Positions 9,181-19,397 of a DNA stretch of 49,050 nt are shown one piece after another; positions within the stretch are counted from its first letter, which is position 1; every line of letters starts with the position of its first letter. This DNA is from a virus, in IMG/VR virus record IMGVR_UViG_3300043418_000252, positions 1-49,050 of that record. One strand, given 5' to 3'. A program made the position numbers and the translations under genes. The notes under the pieces were generated by a model. It did no database searches and was not told the origin of the DNA. It worked only from the letters and a program-made list of their open reading frames with translations.

Positions 9181-10260
9181 ATGGAATCGAATTTAAACAA
9201 CGAAAATAACCTAGATCAAAATAAAGAATCAAACGTTGATTTGCAAGATGAAAAAAATCTTGAAGCCAATGAAAATAAAGATTCCGATATAAACAAAGAA
9301 CCTGTAGATAACTCAGAGGTTGCCTTTGCTTATTTAAGAGAAAACGGTATTGAAGTAAGTTCTATTGAAGATTTAAAAAAACAGCCAGAAAAAGTTGTTG
9401 AAAAAGTAGAGGTAGATCCTTATGAAGATTTATTGGACGATGACGACAAGGCTTATTTAAAATTTAAAAAAGAAACAAGGCGTTCCAGAAAAGAATATGA
9501 AGCGCTAAATTCCGATTTAGACAATTTACCTAAAATTGAATTGGCCCGCGAAAAGGTTAGAAAAGAAACTGGATTAAACTTTTCAGATGACGAAGTCGAT
9601 GAATACATTGCTGAATCATTAGGCATTGATTTAGAAGAAATGAGTGTTTCTGATAAAATTAAATTAGCATCGTTTACAAAGTCAATTTTGGACGATAAAA
9701 AGGCAGAGCAAGAAAAATATCGCAAACCAATTGAAGCTAAACAAACAGAAGGTAAAGAAGAAAATTCTGAACAGGAGTATGTAAAGCTAGACAATGGGGC
9801 GGTAATGTTAAAATCAGAATATGATAAATTATTAAATACTCGTCAACAAGAAATTTTAAAAGCTAAAGAATCGGTGAACAGTGTTACTGATTCTGATTTT
9901 AAAATCACTTTTGATGATAAAGGTACCCAGAAAGAATTGAATTTTACTTACGAGTATTCAGAGGAAGACAGGCAGAGCATGGTGTCATTAGTTTCTGATA
10001 TAGACGGTGTAATTCAGTCTCGTTATGGATCCGAAAATGGATTTAACCATAAAAACTTCGCAGAAGATATGCAATGGTCTGATCCGAAATTCAGGGAAAA
10101 AGCAATAAGTTCATTGTTAAATAAGGCAATTGCTGAAACAACAACGGGCCTATTAAAGGAAATAGGGAACGTAAACTTCTCTCAAGATCCTTTACAAAAA
10201 CAAGCTAAAGAAGGGGTGAAAATGGTGTCTGTAGCGGACGCTATGAAAGGAAATTATTAA
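9181..10260 (+). CDS. Scaffolding protein candidate
   Basis: A 359-residue, very acidic, Asn/Glu/Lys-rich protein with no clear globular core and several predicted helices. It lies between portal and major capsid protein, where scaffolds are encoded. The first 45 residues are almost entirely charged or polar, and a region near residues 90-170 may form coiled coil. Scaffolds direct prohead assembly and leave before maturation. Assignment rests on position and composition. It is transcribed from its own promoter just upstream. Confidence 0.65.
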   Translation: MESNLNNENNLDQNKESNVDLQDEKNLEANENKDSDINKEPVDNSEVAFAYLRENGIEVSSIEDLKKQPEKVVEKVEVDPYEDLLDDDDKAYLKFKKETRRSRKEYEALNSDLDNLPKIELAREKVRKETGLNFSDDEVDEYIAESLGIDLEEMSVSDKIKLASFTKSILDDKKAEQEKYRKPIEAKQTEGKEENSEQEYVKLDNGAVMLKSEYDKLLNTRQQEILKAKESVNSVTDSDFKITFDDKGTQKELNFTYEYSEEDRQSMVSLVSDIDGVIQSRYGSENGFNHKNFAEDMQWSDPKFREKAISSLLNKAIAETTTGLLKEIGNVNFSQDPLQKQAKEGVKMVSVADAMKGNY

Positions 10261-10277
10261 TATAAAAATTATTCACC

Positions 10278-11636
10278 ATGGCTTTTGATTTAAAAACCAA
10301 CAATTTAAGTGGCTTGGCTATTATTACCGAGCCGGATAGTGCTCTTAGAGCTACTCCAGAAAATTTCGTAAATCTTTACGATTACGCGCAACAATTTCAG
10401 CCGGAATTAATTCCTGAAATGATGTTTGCAAATGGAAAAGGAAGTATATTAGGATTTATCCGCGCAACATCAATGGGTAAAGAAGGAACTTTTGAATCTG
10501 ATTACATTCAGCATTCTGAAATGAATAGACTTCATAACACATTGACTGCGACAGCTACAGGAAACGTGTTTACTTGTACAAAAGCGCATCAATTAAGAAT
10601 AAAAGATGTTGTAAAAATTTCTGACGGATCAAGAGAGTATCAAGCTATTGTTAGCGGAATTACCTCCGCATTGGTCTTTACAGCATTATCTGACGGGGCT
10701 GCCTTTACTTTTAGCGCTAGTAGCGTAACTGTATTGTGCGATTTCTCAAACAGACACGCTAAAGGCGATTCTGCTTTTGATAAAGGCAAAAAATGGTCTC
10801 CAAAAATCTATAAAAATCACGCTCATATCATTAAAGAATTTTATGAAACTTCTGATTCTGATTTAGCGCACAAAACATGGATTGAAACTCCAGAAGGACC
10901 TAAATGGTTTAACTTGGAAATGGAGAGAAACGCAACTTTGTTTGATAACAAAGCGGAATTAACTGCGGTTTTACATAATCGCGCCTTAGATAACGCTCCA
11001 TCAACAGTTGCTGGATTTGCTCAAGGTATGAAAGGTGTTGTACAGCAAGTTGAAGAAAGAGGTAATATTTCAAACGATTATATTACAACAACAGTTCAAT
11101 TATCTAACTTGGCGTTAAGAGCAAAAAAACAAGGTAACTGTAGAGAATTTACTGTTTATTGTGATCACATGCAAATGCGTTATTTCAGAGAGTTATCAGG
11201 CGGAGTTAATGCCGGATTCCTTAATGGATCAAACTACGGAGCTTTTAACAACAGTAAAGACATGGCTTTAAGTTTGGATTTCGTATCAATATTTATTGAT
11301 GGCGTTCAATTCCACTTTGCATCATGGGCATTACTTGACGACCCTACATTGTTAGCCGCTAGCAATTTTGACGCTACTTCATTGGCGTACCTAATGGTTC
11401 CAACAGGAACAATGAATGTTACTGAACAAGGAAATATTGTTGCTCGTCCTTATTTAACAATGAGATACAGAAGTAATAATATCACTAACCGTAGACGACA
11501 AGTTAAATTCTTCGGAGTATTAGGACAACAAGTACGTGAAGACAAGTCTTCTGTGGAGATTTTGAGTGAAATGACAAACCAAGTTGTAGGAGCGAACTCT
11601 TACTTCGTTGGAAGAAAAGGGTTAGTTTACGCATAA
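10278..11636 (+). CDS. Major capsid protein
   Basis: A 452-residue protein following the scaffold and ending at a hairpin, the usual place for the most expressed virion protein. The N-terminal segment is followed by a beta-rich insertion (about residues 88-160) full of Thr, Ser, Ala and Val, consistent with an insertion domain on an HK97-fold shell protein. The C-terminal half has the mixed alpha/beta character of the fold and ends with short hydrophobic strands. It should form the capsid lattice. I assign it by order, length and composition; no catalytic motif is expected. Confidence 0.75.
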   Translation: MAFDLKTNNLSGLAIITEPDSALRATPENFVNLYDYAQQFQPELIPEMMFANGKGSILGFIRATSMGKEGTFESDYIQHSEMNRLHNTLTATATGNVFTCTKAHQLRIKDVVKISDGSREYQAIVSGITSALVFTALSDGAAFTFSASSVTVLCDFSNRHAKGDSAFDKGKKWSPKIYKNHAHIIKEFYETSDSDLAHKTWIETPEGPKWFNLEMERNATLFDNKAELTAVLHNRALDNAPSTVAGFAQGMKGVVQQVEERGNISNDYITTTVQLSNLALRAKKQGNCREFTVYCDHMQMRYFRELSGGVNAGFLNGSNYGAFNNSKDMALSLDFVSIFIDGVQFHFASWALLDDPTLLAASNFDATSLAYLMVPTGTMNVTEQGNIVARPYLTMRYRSNNITNRRRQVKFFGVLGQQVREDKSSVEILSEMTNQVVGANSYFVGRKGLVYA

Positions 11637-11646
11637 ATAAAAACAT

Positions 11647-11680
11647 AGCCCGAAAGAATAAATCCTTTCGGGCTTATTAT
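11647..11680 (+). terminator. Hairpin after the major capsid gene
   Basis: A 10-bp perfect stem (11647-11656 with 11665-11674, AGCCCGAAAG) around an 8-base loop, followed by a weak TA-rich tract. Probably an attenuator or mRNA-stabilising end that keeps capsid mRNA above downstream genes. Confidence 0.65.
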
Positions 11681-11697
11681 TAATTAAAAAAAATATT

Positions 11698-12762
11698 ATG
11701 GCAAAAGTTATTTTTAGACTTGATTTACAAGAAAAAAAACCATCTACATGGTCAATACCACAAAACAGCGTAATGGCTCCAAAAGAAGACAAAGGGAATA
11801 AATTCATTGGATATTTTCCTGGAGAAGATTCGTGTTTTGTAGAAGATGTTCATGCTAAAAACAAAGACTTAAAACAAGCTGATGTTCCTTTGTTTGAATT
11901 TGATCCTAGTACAGGAGAAACTGATTTATCTGTAGATGAATCAAATGTAGCTTTGATTAATTACTTAAAAACACATCCTTGGTTTGGCAAAAAGTATTTT
12001 ATCTATTCAGAAGAAGGAGAGGCTGCCGATAAGCTATCAGGCTTTGAGGACATTGAAAAAGCATTAGAGCTTATCAAAGAATCTGACGAGATAAAAGTTA
12101 AAGCAATCTCAATGGCAATATTTGGATTGAGTTCATTTGGTAAATCATTTACTCAATGTGCTTCCGAATTAAAAGCAGTTGCTATTAAAACTCCAAGCGT
12201 AATAATTGATGCTATGAGTGCTGAAAATTACGAAACAAAATACGTTGCCGGATTAGCATTTGTTTCTAAAATTATCAAATTAAACCCTACCCACACGGCT
12301 ATTGTTTGGTCTGACAACGATGGTTTAATTTTACATGTAGCTCAAGGTGAGAATGGTTTAGATAAACTAACCAACTTCTTAACAAACGAAACAAAAGAAG
12401 CGCAGGTATTGCTTCAAGAGTTCAATACAAGATTGGTTACTAAAGAGAAAAAAGCGGCTAAGAATTTAGATGCTGAAAAATTACTAAGCGAAAAAGATGC
12501 TGAAATTGCTGAATTGAAAAAGCAATTAGAAGAATCAAAAAAGCCAATTGTTACCGTTACTCATACATCTGCAAGTCAAAGTGATGAAGACGAAGATGAG
12601 GACGAAGATGAGGACGAAGGAGAATTGGGCAAATTAGAAGGTTCTGCTGACAAATCTACACTGGAACAACTTCAAGAAGATTATGCAAAAAAATTCAAAG
12701 CTGACGCTCCGATTAGATACAAAAACGATGAAGTTTGGTTAGCCAAAAAGCTAGCTGAATAA
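11698..12762 (+). CDS. Head-associated protein with acidic repeat and HeH-like C-terminus
   Basis: A 354-residue protein. Residues 1-230 form a globular region without a motif I recognise. Residues 235-285 are coiled-coil-like. Next comes an Asp/Glu run of about 14 residues encoded by a short tandem repeat (about 12580-12620). The last 35 residues resemble the small helix-extended-loop-helix tails found at the ends of some phage head proteins. It sits between two hairpin terminators right after the capsid gene, suggesting a separately dosed head decoration or minor capsid protein. Confidence 0.45.
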   Translation: MAKVIFRLDLQEKKPSTWSIPQNSVMAPKEDKGNKFIGYFPGEDSCFVEDVHAKNKDLKQADVPLFEFDPSTGETDLSVDESNVALINYLKTHPWFGKKYFIYSEEGEAADKLSGFEDIEKALELIKESDEIKVKAISMAIFGLSSFGKSFTQCASELKAVAIKTPSVIIDAMSAENYETKYVAGLAFVSKIIKLNPTHTAIVWSDNDGLILHVAQGENGLDKLTNFLTNETKEAQVLLQEFNTRLVTKEKKAAKNLDAEKLLSEKDAEIAELKKQLEESKKPIVTVTHTSASQSDEDEDEDEDEDEGELGKLEGSADKSTLEQLQEDYAKKFKADAPIRYKNDEVWLAKKLAE

Positions 12763-12808
12763 AGATAACCACTATTTTTAGTTTTTTAGTGACTTTTTCC
12801 AGATGAAA

Positions 12809-12841
12809 ATGCCTTGCTCAACTTATGGCAAGGCATTTTTT
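12809..12841 (+). terminator. Rho-independent terminator
   Basis: A 9-bp stem (ATGCCTTGC at 12809-12817 with its complement at 12828-12836), a 10-base loop and six T residues. Confidence 0.8.
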
Positions 12842-12858
12842 AATAAAACAACAGCCAA

Positions 12859-13566
12859 ATGATAGCAATTGACAGAGTATATAAGACACTACTAACATTA
12901 TCTAATTCAGACATTAGAGGTAATGTAAAACCAACAGATTTAAGACTTGCCTTGTATGATACTGTCAATGAGATTTATGAAGGATACTTTTATGAGGTAA
13001 ACCGAATGTTAAATCGAGAAAACAGAGGGCTTATAAATGGCGGCTTAGAAAACCTACCAGATCGAATAAGAGAGAAAATACTTCATTTTTTAGTAGAAGA
13101 TATCTGCTTAGTCTATGAACATCCCTACTTCATTTTGCCTACTGATTTGAGATATATTGATAGTGTGTTTTACAGAAATATCAATGAGGTTGAATTTTGC
13201 AAACATTCCAAAGAATTCAAGCTATTACTGAATTACGAAGATTCACTTCCTTCCGCATCAAACCCAATAGGATTAAGAGTTGGAAATAAGGTAAAAATTG
13301 CTCCAACATCAATAAGAGGTAGTGTTAGCGTTTCCTATTTAAGAAACCCTAAAGTTCCTAACTGGACTTATACAATTGTTGGTGGAACTGAATTATTCAA
13401 TCCTTCTGCGGCAGATTTTCAAGATATAGACTTGCATCCTAGCGAAGAAAACAGAGTTATAACAGGCACTTTAAGACGCTTTGGAATTAATCTTAAAGAA
13501 CAGGAATTGACCCAAATGATTGCTTCAAAAGAAACTTTAGATTTTAACCAAGATAATGCATCATAG
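12859..13566 (+). CDS. Head-tail connector protein 1
   Basis: A 235-residue protein after the capsid block and before the second connector. It has helical N-terminal and C-terminal parts around a beta-rich middle (about residues 95-170). Proteins of this size and order in crAss-like and related Bacteroidetes podoviruses form rings between portal and tail. No diagnostic motif is visible, so this is inferred from gene order and general resemblance. The next gene starts 2 bases after its stop. Confidence 0.5.
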   Translation: MIAIDRVYKTLLTLSNSDIRGNVKPTDLRLALYDTVNEIYEGYFYEVNRMLNRENRGLINGGLENLPDRIREKILHFLVEDICLVYEHPYFILPTDLRYIDSVFYRNINEVEFCKHSKEFKLLLNYEDSLPSASNPIGLRVGNKVKIAPTSIRGSVSVSYLRNPKVPNWTYTIVGGTELFNPSAADFQDIDLHPSEENRVITGTLRRFGINLKEQELTQMIASKETLDFNQDNAS

Positions 13567-13568
13567 AC

Positions 13569-14414
13569 ATGGATATGTACACCCCAAAAGATTATTACGA
13601 AACTGATGAAGTTCAAGGAAAATATCAATACGTTTCTTTAAATACAATTGTGAATAATATGCTTTTGGAGGCAGAAGACGACGATTCTTATATTAAAAAT
13701 GTAAAGAGATCAAGAATAATTAGTTATGCCAAACAAGCGATAAGAACTGTTTCAAGACAGGCTTCAAACGATATTTTAGCAATAGAAATTACCGTGCCGC
13801 CAGATTTGTCTTGGCCTTTACCTCAAGATTATATTGATTATGTTAGGATATCGGTTGTAGTTAAGGACGAATCTACGAATAGTTTAAGACTAATGCCTTT
13901 AGATGTAAATCGAAATATAAACATTGCGACTGGATATTTACAAGATGATAATTACAAATTACTTTTTGATGATTTAGGGAATATTTTAACTGCTGACAGT
14001 TCGAATGGCTACCAAAGACCATATAAAACATATAGTTTTTTAGATGGCTACCAGCCTACTTTAAATACTTCAAAATTGAGTAAAAGCGGAGAGTTTACAA
14101 TTGACGAAAGAAGAGGTAAAATATTGTTTAGTTCTGAATTGTCTGGAAAAGAAATTGTTTTGGAATACAATTCTGACGGGTTGCAGTCAGAATACACAGA
14201 AGAAGAAATTACAGTTCACAAGTATTTAAGAGATACGATTGAGAATTGGATTTACTTTTCTTGTATAGAAAGAAAAAGGAACGTTCCAGCTAATGAGAAA
14301 CAACGCGCGTTGCAACGATACAAGACTACATTACATCAAGCAAAACTAGCAAGAGCCGATTTCAACCTATTACAAATTTCGAGAGTACTTCGCTCCCGTT
14401 CAATGACGATATAA
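13569..14414 (+). CDS. Head-tail connector protein 2
   Basis: A 281-residue protein. Residues 30-60 form helices typical of P22 gp4-like adaptors, followed by a WPLPQDYIDY segment common in phage connector proteins. The middle is beta-rich, and the long helical C-terminus (residues 215-275) is rich in Arg, Lys and Ala. It overlaps the next gene by one base. It probably binds the portal and carries the tail stabilisation protein. Assignment is by position and pattern. Confidence 0.55.
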   Translation: MDMYTPKDYYETDEVQGKYQYVSLNTIVNNMLLEAEDDDSYIKNVKRSRIISYAKQAIRTVSRQASNDILAIEITVPPDLSWPLPQDYIDYVRISVVVKDESTNSLRLMPLDVNRNINIATGYLQDDNYKLLFDDLGNILTADSSNGYQRPYKTYSFLDGYQPTLNTSKLSKSGEFTIDERRGKILFSSELSGKEIVLEYNSDGLQSEYTEEEITVHKYLRDTIENWIYFSCIERKRNVPANEKQRALQRYKTTLHQAKLARADFNLLQISRVLRSRSMTI

Positions 14415-17400
14415 TGCCTATAACTAGAAGAACATATAATCAAGGAAGAATGCAACTCGATGTTGACAACAGGCTATTGCCAGATGGTGAATATAGAGAA
14501 GCATATAACGCAATTGTTTTAAATAACGAATCTTTAGAAGAGGGTTCTGTAAAAAAATCTTATAGCAATAAAAAGCTAACTAACTTAAATTTAGGCACAA
14601 ATCCGATCTATATGGGAGGGTATTCACATCCTTCGAGAAACAGAGTGTACTGGTTAGTGTTGTCAGATTCGGGTTGTTTTTTGATTGAATATGATTTTAC
14701 CAATAGCATATCCACATTTGTTTTAAAAGATACGAGGCCCGAAAATGCTAGAGTATTTAATTTAAAAGCGGATTATTTCTGTACTGGAATACAAATTTTA
14801 AGCGCTGAAGATGTAAACAAAGAATTGTTTTTAATGACCGATGACAATATGCAACCTTTGTGTTTTAATATTGAAAGAGCAAAAACATGGAATGAAAATG
14901 GATTTGAAAAAGAAGATATTTATTTAATTAAAAAACCGCCACGTTACGCCCCAACAACTATCCCTACATTTATTGATAATGCAGGCAATAATATTGAAGA
15001 AAAATTCTTGTCATTTTCTTATAGGTATAAATATTTAGATGGAGAATACTCTGCGCTTTCTTCTTTTTCTAGCTATAACTTTTATCCAAATAACTTTAAA
15101 TTAGACTACGGCTCTTTAGAAAACATCGGGATGTTAAATTATTTTAACGCCATACATGTTACAATAAATACCGGAGATAAAAGGGTTACTGATATTCAAG
15201 TTATTGCGAAAGAAAGCAACTCAAATGCCCTGTATTTAGTTGAGACTTTTAATAAAGAAAATCAAAAATGGGGAGATGATCAGAGTAAATCTTTTGTTTT
15301 TTCAAACAACAAACTATATTCTGCCTTGCCAGAAAGAGAGCTATATCGTTCATTTGATAATGTGCCGATCAAAGCAAAAGCATTAACTTTAATTGGCAAT
15401 ATTGGGGTTTTCGGAAATTTTGTAGAGGGTTATGACTTGACATTGGCTGATGGGAATAAATTTAAACCTGATTATAGCCTAAGTTTAAATTCTAAAAACT
15501 TTGAAGGTAGTAATTTAGATTATTCAATAGGAACTAATCAATTTCAAAATGATTTGTTGGTTATTAATTTTGGATCTAGCAAGTTAAAATCCGGAAGCGA
15601 GATAACTTTATTTTTCAAATTAGAGAATAGTCAGTCCCCTCCTATTAGCTATAACAATACTGTTTCGTACTTGCTTACAAAAGATTTTAAAAATGCTACA
15701 GAACTTGCGAATGATGAAGATTTTATATTTTTTATCACAAAATATATGACAAATTTATTTTTGTCAAATTATACTATTACGGAAATACCTAATTCGGATT
15801 TAGATTCAAATACCACATTTACAATACAAGATTCTACAGCTACGACAATAACCATAAAGTCAATATCGTTAATCTATCTTGTTTCAGGAAATCCTAACCA
15901 AACAATCAATTGGGGCTTTACTAATGTTTCTAGCATTTTATTTTACGAAGACGGAGATGTATCTACTCTTAAAACCAATAGGAGCTATGAGGTTGGATTT
16001 GTTTACATGGATGAGTTTAATAGGTCCACAACTGTATTAACACAATTTAAAAATACATTATTCATTCCGCACAAATTAGCGCTGTCTAAAAATAAAATTA
16101 AAGTTGCCATTTCTCATAAACCCCCAAAATTTGCAGATAGATATAAGATAGTGGTTAAGCAAAAAAAATTATCTTATCAAACTATTTACGCCACTACATT
16201 TTATGTGGACGGGCTATTCCGCTGGGTTAAACTTGAAGGAGATAATAAAGACAAGGTTAAAGTCGGAGATACTCTTATTTTCAAGTCAGACACTAATGGA
16301 TTTGTAGAGAATTTGACTAAAGTTAAAGTCTTAGATATCGAAACCAAAGAAAAAGAGTTCATTGAAGGTAATGTTGATTTAGACGGAAACGTGATTAATG
16401 AATTACCTGGGCTTTATATGAAGATTAAAACTCCTGCGGGCATTTCAATGGACTATATTAAAGAAGGTATTGTCACTAGAATTGGAGCTAAGTCAAGTAG
16501 AGGAGATAATTTTGATATGTACATTGGCCAATTTAGCAATAAAGTCGGGAGCGCGTATGTTGATATACCCATAAAACAAGGTTCAAGAATTGATATAGAA
16601 ATTACTAATAAAAAATACGGCAGTAATGGAGGTAGTAAAGAGTTTGTTAAAACCTTTTATGTTAGCGCAGATTACAGCAACTTTCAAGCGTGGTATAATG
16701 CCGAGGTAAATAACAATACAGGAGATTTTAGTTTCCCTACAAATGGAGTTGTTAGAGGAGAAGATTCTATATTTGGAGGATTTACAAGCAACTCAAACGG
16801 TGCGTTATATCTTAGAATACATAACGAACTAAACGGAAACGGACAGCATCCATCATACTTAAACGCAACTGTAACTATTAGAGCGGCAAATGGGGTTTTA
16901 ATATTTGAAACCGAAGAAAAAAAGTCAGACGAGCAAGATATTTACTTTGAAACAGAACAGACTTTCGATATTGTTAATGGGTTACACCAAGGCAATCTAC
17001 AAAGCCAAACAAGCACGATGCCGGCAGAAGTTGATCTAGATTTCTTCAACTGCTACAGCATGAAAAATGGCGTAGAAAGTTACATCGTAAAAGATGGTTT
17101 TAATAAGCCGTATTTAAACATAGACCTAAGACCATCAGCAGTATCTATTGAGAAATATAGATCAATTAGACGATTTGCAGACCTAACCCATAGCGAACCC
17201 TACGTAGAGAGCTCTTCAATCAATGGGCTAAATGTTTTCAATTTATCAATGGGTAACTTTAAAGACGACATTGATAAGCAAAACGGAAGCATTCAATTAA
17301 TACATAGCCGAGAAAATGACATTGTAGTGCTACAAGAAAATAAGCCTGGGAAAGTATTATTCAATAAACAAGCTATTTATACTGCTGACGGAAATTCCGC

Positions 17401-18862
17401 AATTACTGCCGGATCCAGTATATTAGGGCAATATATTCCTTATGCAGGCAATAATGGGATCGGAACAAATCCTGATAGTTTTTCAGTAGATAGCTTTGGA
17501 AGAATAAAATATGCTTCCATTAGAAACGGAAGTATTGTTAGACTGTCAAATGACGGAATTGAAGAAATAACATACGGCTTGAGAAATTTCTTTAGAGACT
17601 TATTTACAAATAGAACAAAAGGAAAAATCATTTCTGGATATGACCCATTTCTTGACTTAACAACTTTTACTATTGGAGAAAATATAGTTGGAATACCTAC
17701 TTATAATTGCGGTGCCGAAATTGCAAAAAATAAACTTCAAGAACCTTTTAGTTATATTTTAGAATTAAACTCATTTACGGGACAATTGACGTTAAACTAT
17801 TTGATTTCTGAAGGAAATGCTACGATTGAAGTTATACATGATGGGGTTACATCAGTAATGTCAGGACTAACCGGAAGTGGCAATATGATTATAAACAGAA
17901 GTAGCCTAAATGCTAAGTTTGCCAATGTTACTATCACTCCGGTTGGAGGCGCGGTAAGTTTTTCAATAGTAAACAATTGCCCGGTAGGGATTCCGTTGGA
18001 AATTGTCTATGTGGTGCTGAATGATGAAAGTGATTTAAACAAAACCATTACAAATAAGTTTAAGGCAGGTTCAAATACCTCAATACAAAACGAAGATATA
18101 TTTTCAAATTATCCGGTTACAAAATTTGAAAAAACGTTTGGGTATGAAGGTAAAAATTCTTTCCCAAAACAAAATGATTTAGTCACTATAGAATCAGTAA
18201 AAGAAACTACAAGTACGGGTGCGTTTTTGCCTTTAAAGCAAAACCGCCTTGGCTACGCAATATCAAATGTTGACTATACAGAAACCTCATTGAATCAATT
18301 AATTCAAAATGCTAATTTCTTAACACCTACAGAAACTTCACAAGGCGTCAATCAAAAAACATTTTCTGGAAATTTTGTATTTACAAGATCATCGAACACG
18401 CAAAAATTATACTTGATTTGGGATTATAGAGATATTAATTCAACTCAAATTTCACTTTGTTATGACGCGGCTAACGGTCCTAATTCTTGCGTAGCTTGCA
18501 GCCCAGTTAACTGTGTTGTTTCGGATTGGTCTTCTTGGTCTACTTGTGCAAATGGAAGTCAAACTAGAACTAGAACAGTTGTAACACCTGCTTCAAATGG
18601 AGGAGTAGCTTGCCCCGTTCTTTCAGAAACAAGGACTTGTGAGCCCGTAATTGATTGCGTAGTTTCAGCTTGGTCTGATTGGTCTCAATGCTTAAACGGA
18701 ATACAGACTAGAACACGTACTGTTATTACCCCAGCATCTGGCGGAGGAACCGCATGTCCTATATTAACCGAAACTCGTAGCTGCAATACCTCCCAATTAG
18801 TCAATCTTAATTACGACCAAACAGATCAACAAAGTGCTTGTGATTTTAACCCTTTAACATAA
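14414..18862 (+). CDS. Tail stabilisation protein (P22 gp10-like) with TSP1 repeats
   Basis: A 1482-residue beta-rich protein. Its N-terminus (TRRTYNQGRMQLDVDNRLLP) resembles tail stabilisation proteins of P22/crAss-like podoviruses, and Tyr/Asn/Ser-rich strands suggest a propeller or barrel body. It is about three times longer than P22 gp10. After about residue 1360 the composition changes to Cys/Trp/Thr: two tandem repeats (about 1367-1412 and 1415-1459) carry the CVVSxWSxW...C...RTRTV...ACP...ETR.C pattern of thrombospondin type 1 domains. The body probably plugs the tail, and the TSP1 tail may bind surface glycans. The role of the TSP1 part is inference. Confidence 0.6.
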   Translation: MPITRRTYNQGRMQLDVDNRLLPDGEYREAYNAIVLNNESLEEGSVKKSYSNKKLTNLNLGTNPIYMGGYSHPSRNRVYWLVLSDSGCFLIEYDFTNSISTFVLKDTRPENARVFNLKADYFCTGIQILSAEDVNKELFLMTDDNMQPLCFNIERAKTWNENGFEKEDIYLIKKPPRYAPTTIPTFIDNAGNNIEEKFLSFSYRYKYLDGEYSALSSFSSYNFYPNNFKLDYGSLENIGMLNYFNAIHVTINTGDKRVTDIQVIAKESNSNALYLVETFNKENQKWGDDQSKSFVFSNNKLYSALPERELYRSFDNVPIKAKALTLIGNIGVFGNFVEGYDLTLADGNKFKPDYSLSLNSKNFEGSNLDYSIGTNQFQNDLLVINFGSSKLKSGSEITLFFKLENSQSPPISYNNTVSYLLTKDFKNATELANDEDFIFFITKYMTNLFLSNYTITEIPNSDLDSNTTFTIQDSTATTITIKSISLIYLVSGNPNQTINWGFTNVSSILFYEDGDVSTLKTNRSYEVGFVYMDEFNRSTTVLTQFKNTLFIPHKLALSKNKIKVAISHKPPKFADRYKIVVKQKKLSYQTIYATTFYVDGLFRWVKLEGDNKDKVKVGDTLIFKSDTNGFVENLTKVKVLDIETKEKEFIEGNVDLDGNVINELPGLYMKIKTPAGISMDYIKEGIVTRIGAKSSRGDNFDMYIGQFSNKVGSAYVDIPIKQGSRIDIEITNKKYGSNGGSKEFVKTFYVSADYSNFQAWYNAEVNNNTGDFSFPTNGVVRGEDSIFGGFTSNSNGALYLRIHNELNGNGQHPSYLNATVTIRAANGVLIFETEEKKSDEQDIYFETEQTFDIVNGLHQGNLQSQTSTMPAEVDLDFFNCYSMKNGVESYIVKDGFNKPYLNIDLRPSAVSIEKYRSIRRFADLTHSEPYVESSSINGLNVFNLSMGNFKDDIDKQNGSIQLIHSRENDIVVLQENKPGKVLFNKQAIYTADGNSAITAGSSILGQYIPYAGNNGIGTNPDSFSVDSFGRIKYASIRNGSIVRLSNDGIEEITYGLRNFFRDLFTNRTKGKIISGYDPFLDLTTFTIGENIVGIPTYNCGAEIAKNKLQEPFSYILELNSFTGQLTLNYLISEGNATIEVIHDGVTSVMSGLTGSGNMIINRSSLNAKFANVTITPVGGAVSFSIVNNCPVGIPLEIVYVVLNDESDLNKTITNKFKAGSNTSIQNEDIFSNYPVTKFEKTFGYEGKNSFPKQNDLVTIESVKETTSTGAFLPLKQNRLGYAISNVDYTETSLNQLIQNANFLTPTETSQGVNQKTFSGNFVFTRSSNTQKLYLIWDYRDINSTQISLCYDAANGPNSCVACSPVNCVVSDWSSWSTCANGSQTRTRTVVTPASNGGVACPVLSETRTCEPVIDCVVSAWSDWSQCLNGIQTRTRTVITPASGGGTACPILTETRSCNTSQLVNLNYDQTDQQSACDFNPLT

Positions 18863-18870
18863 AAACGATT

Positions 18871-19392
18871 ATGGCTTCAAACTCAAATTATTATATCGAC
18901 ACCGCAAGTTTTTCAACAGCTACAGCTATTTGGACTGATAACACACTTACAACAAAAGCTCCTGACGGATTTTACTCTGATACTACAAATTACAGACAAC
19001 AAGTTAATGGTTTATTACAATCTGTTGCGTCTTGTACCGTTCCGCAAGGCCCTTCTATTCAGTTTTCAGACGTAACCTCATTTAGCGTTTCTCCATTTAA
19101 CGGAGGTCCAGGCGGAGGAGGAAATGCATCCGGAACTATAACCGTTGTTGGAGGGACTTATAGAATTAAAGCTACAGCTAGTATTTATACAAATAATTCC
19201 ACTAGTGTATGGGTAAATGCAACAGTAAATGGAGTTTCAATGTACGCTGAAAGAAATAATCAAGTTCCAGGAACAACTCTATCGGGTAATTATGTTGATT
19301 TAGCTCCAGGAACTTACTCTTATTCAATTAGTGTATCGGGAAGCGGATTAGGCGGAAGCGGAAATGCAGGATTAAATGTTGCTCAAATTTAA
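18871..19392 (+). CDS. Glycine-rich fibre/decoration-like protein
   Basis: A 173-residue protein starting 8 bases after the previous gene. The first 50 residues contain a compact segment (YYIDTASFSTATAIWTDN...) that recurs in flavobacterial surface proteins and phage tails, as an impression from memory. A Gly-rich hinge (about residues 78-87) leads to a beta-sandwich-like C-terminal domain rich in Ser, Thr, Val and Tyr. It is probably a tail tip or fibre component. Confidence 0.45.
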   Translation: MASNSNYYIDTASFSTATAIWTDNTLTTKAPDGFYSDTTNYRQQVNGLLQSVASCTVPQGPSIQFSDVTSFSVSPFNGGPGGGGNASGTITVVGGTYRIKATASIYTNNSTSVWVNATVNGVSMYAERNNQVPGTTLSGNYVDLAPGTYSYSISVSGSGLGGSGNAGLNVAQI

Positions 19393-19397
19393 TTAAT

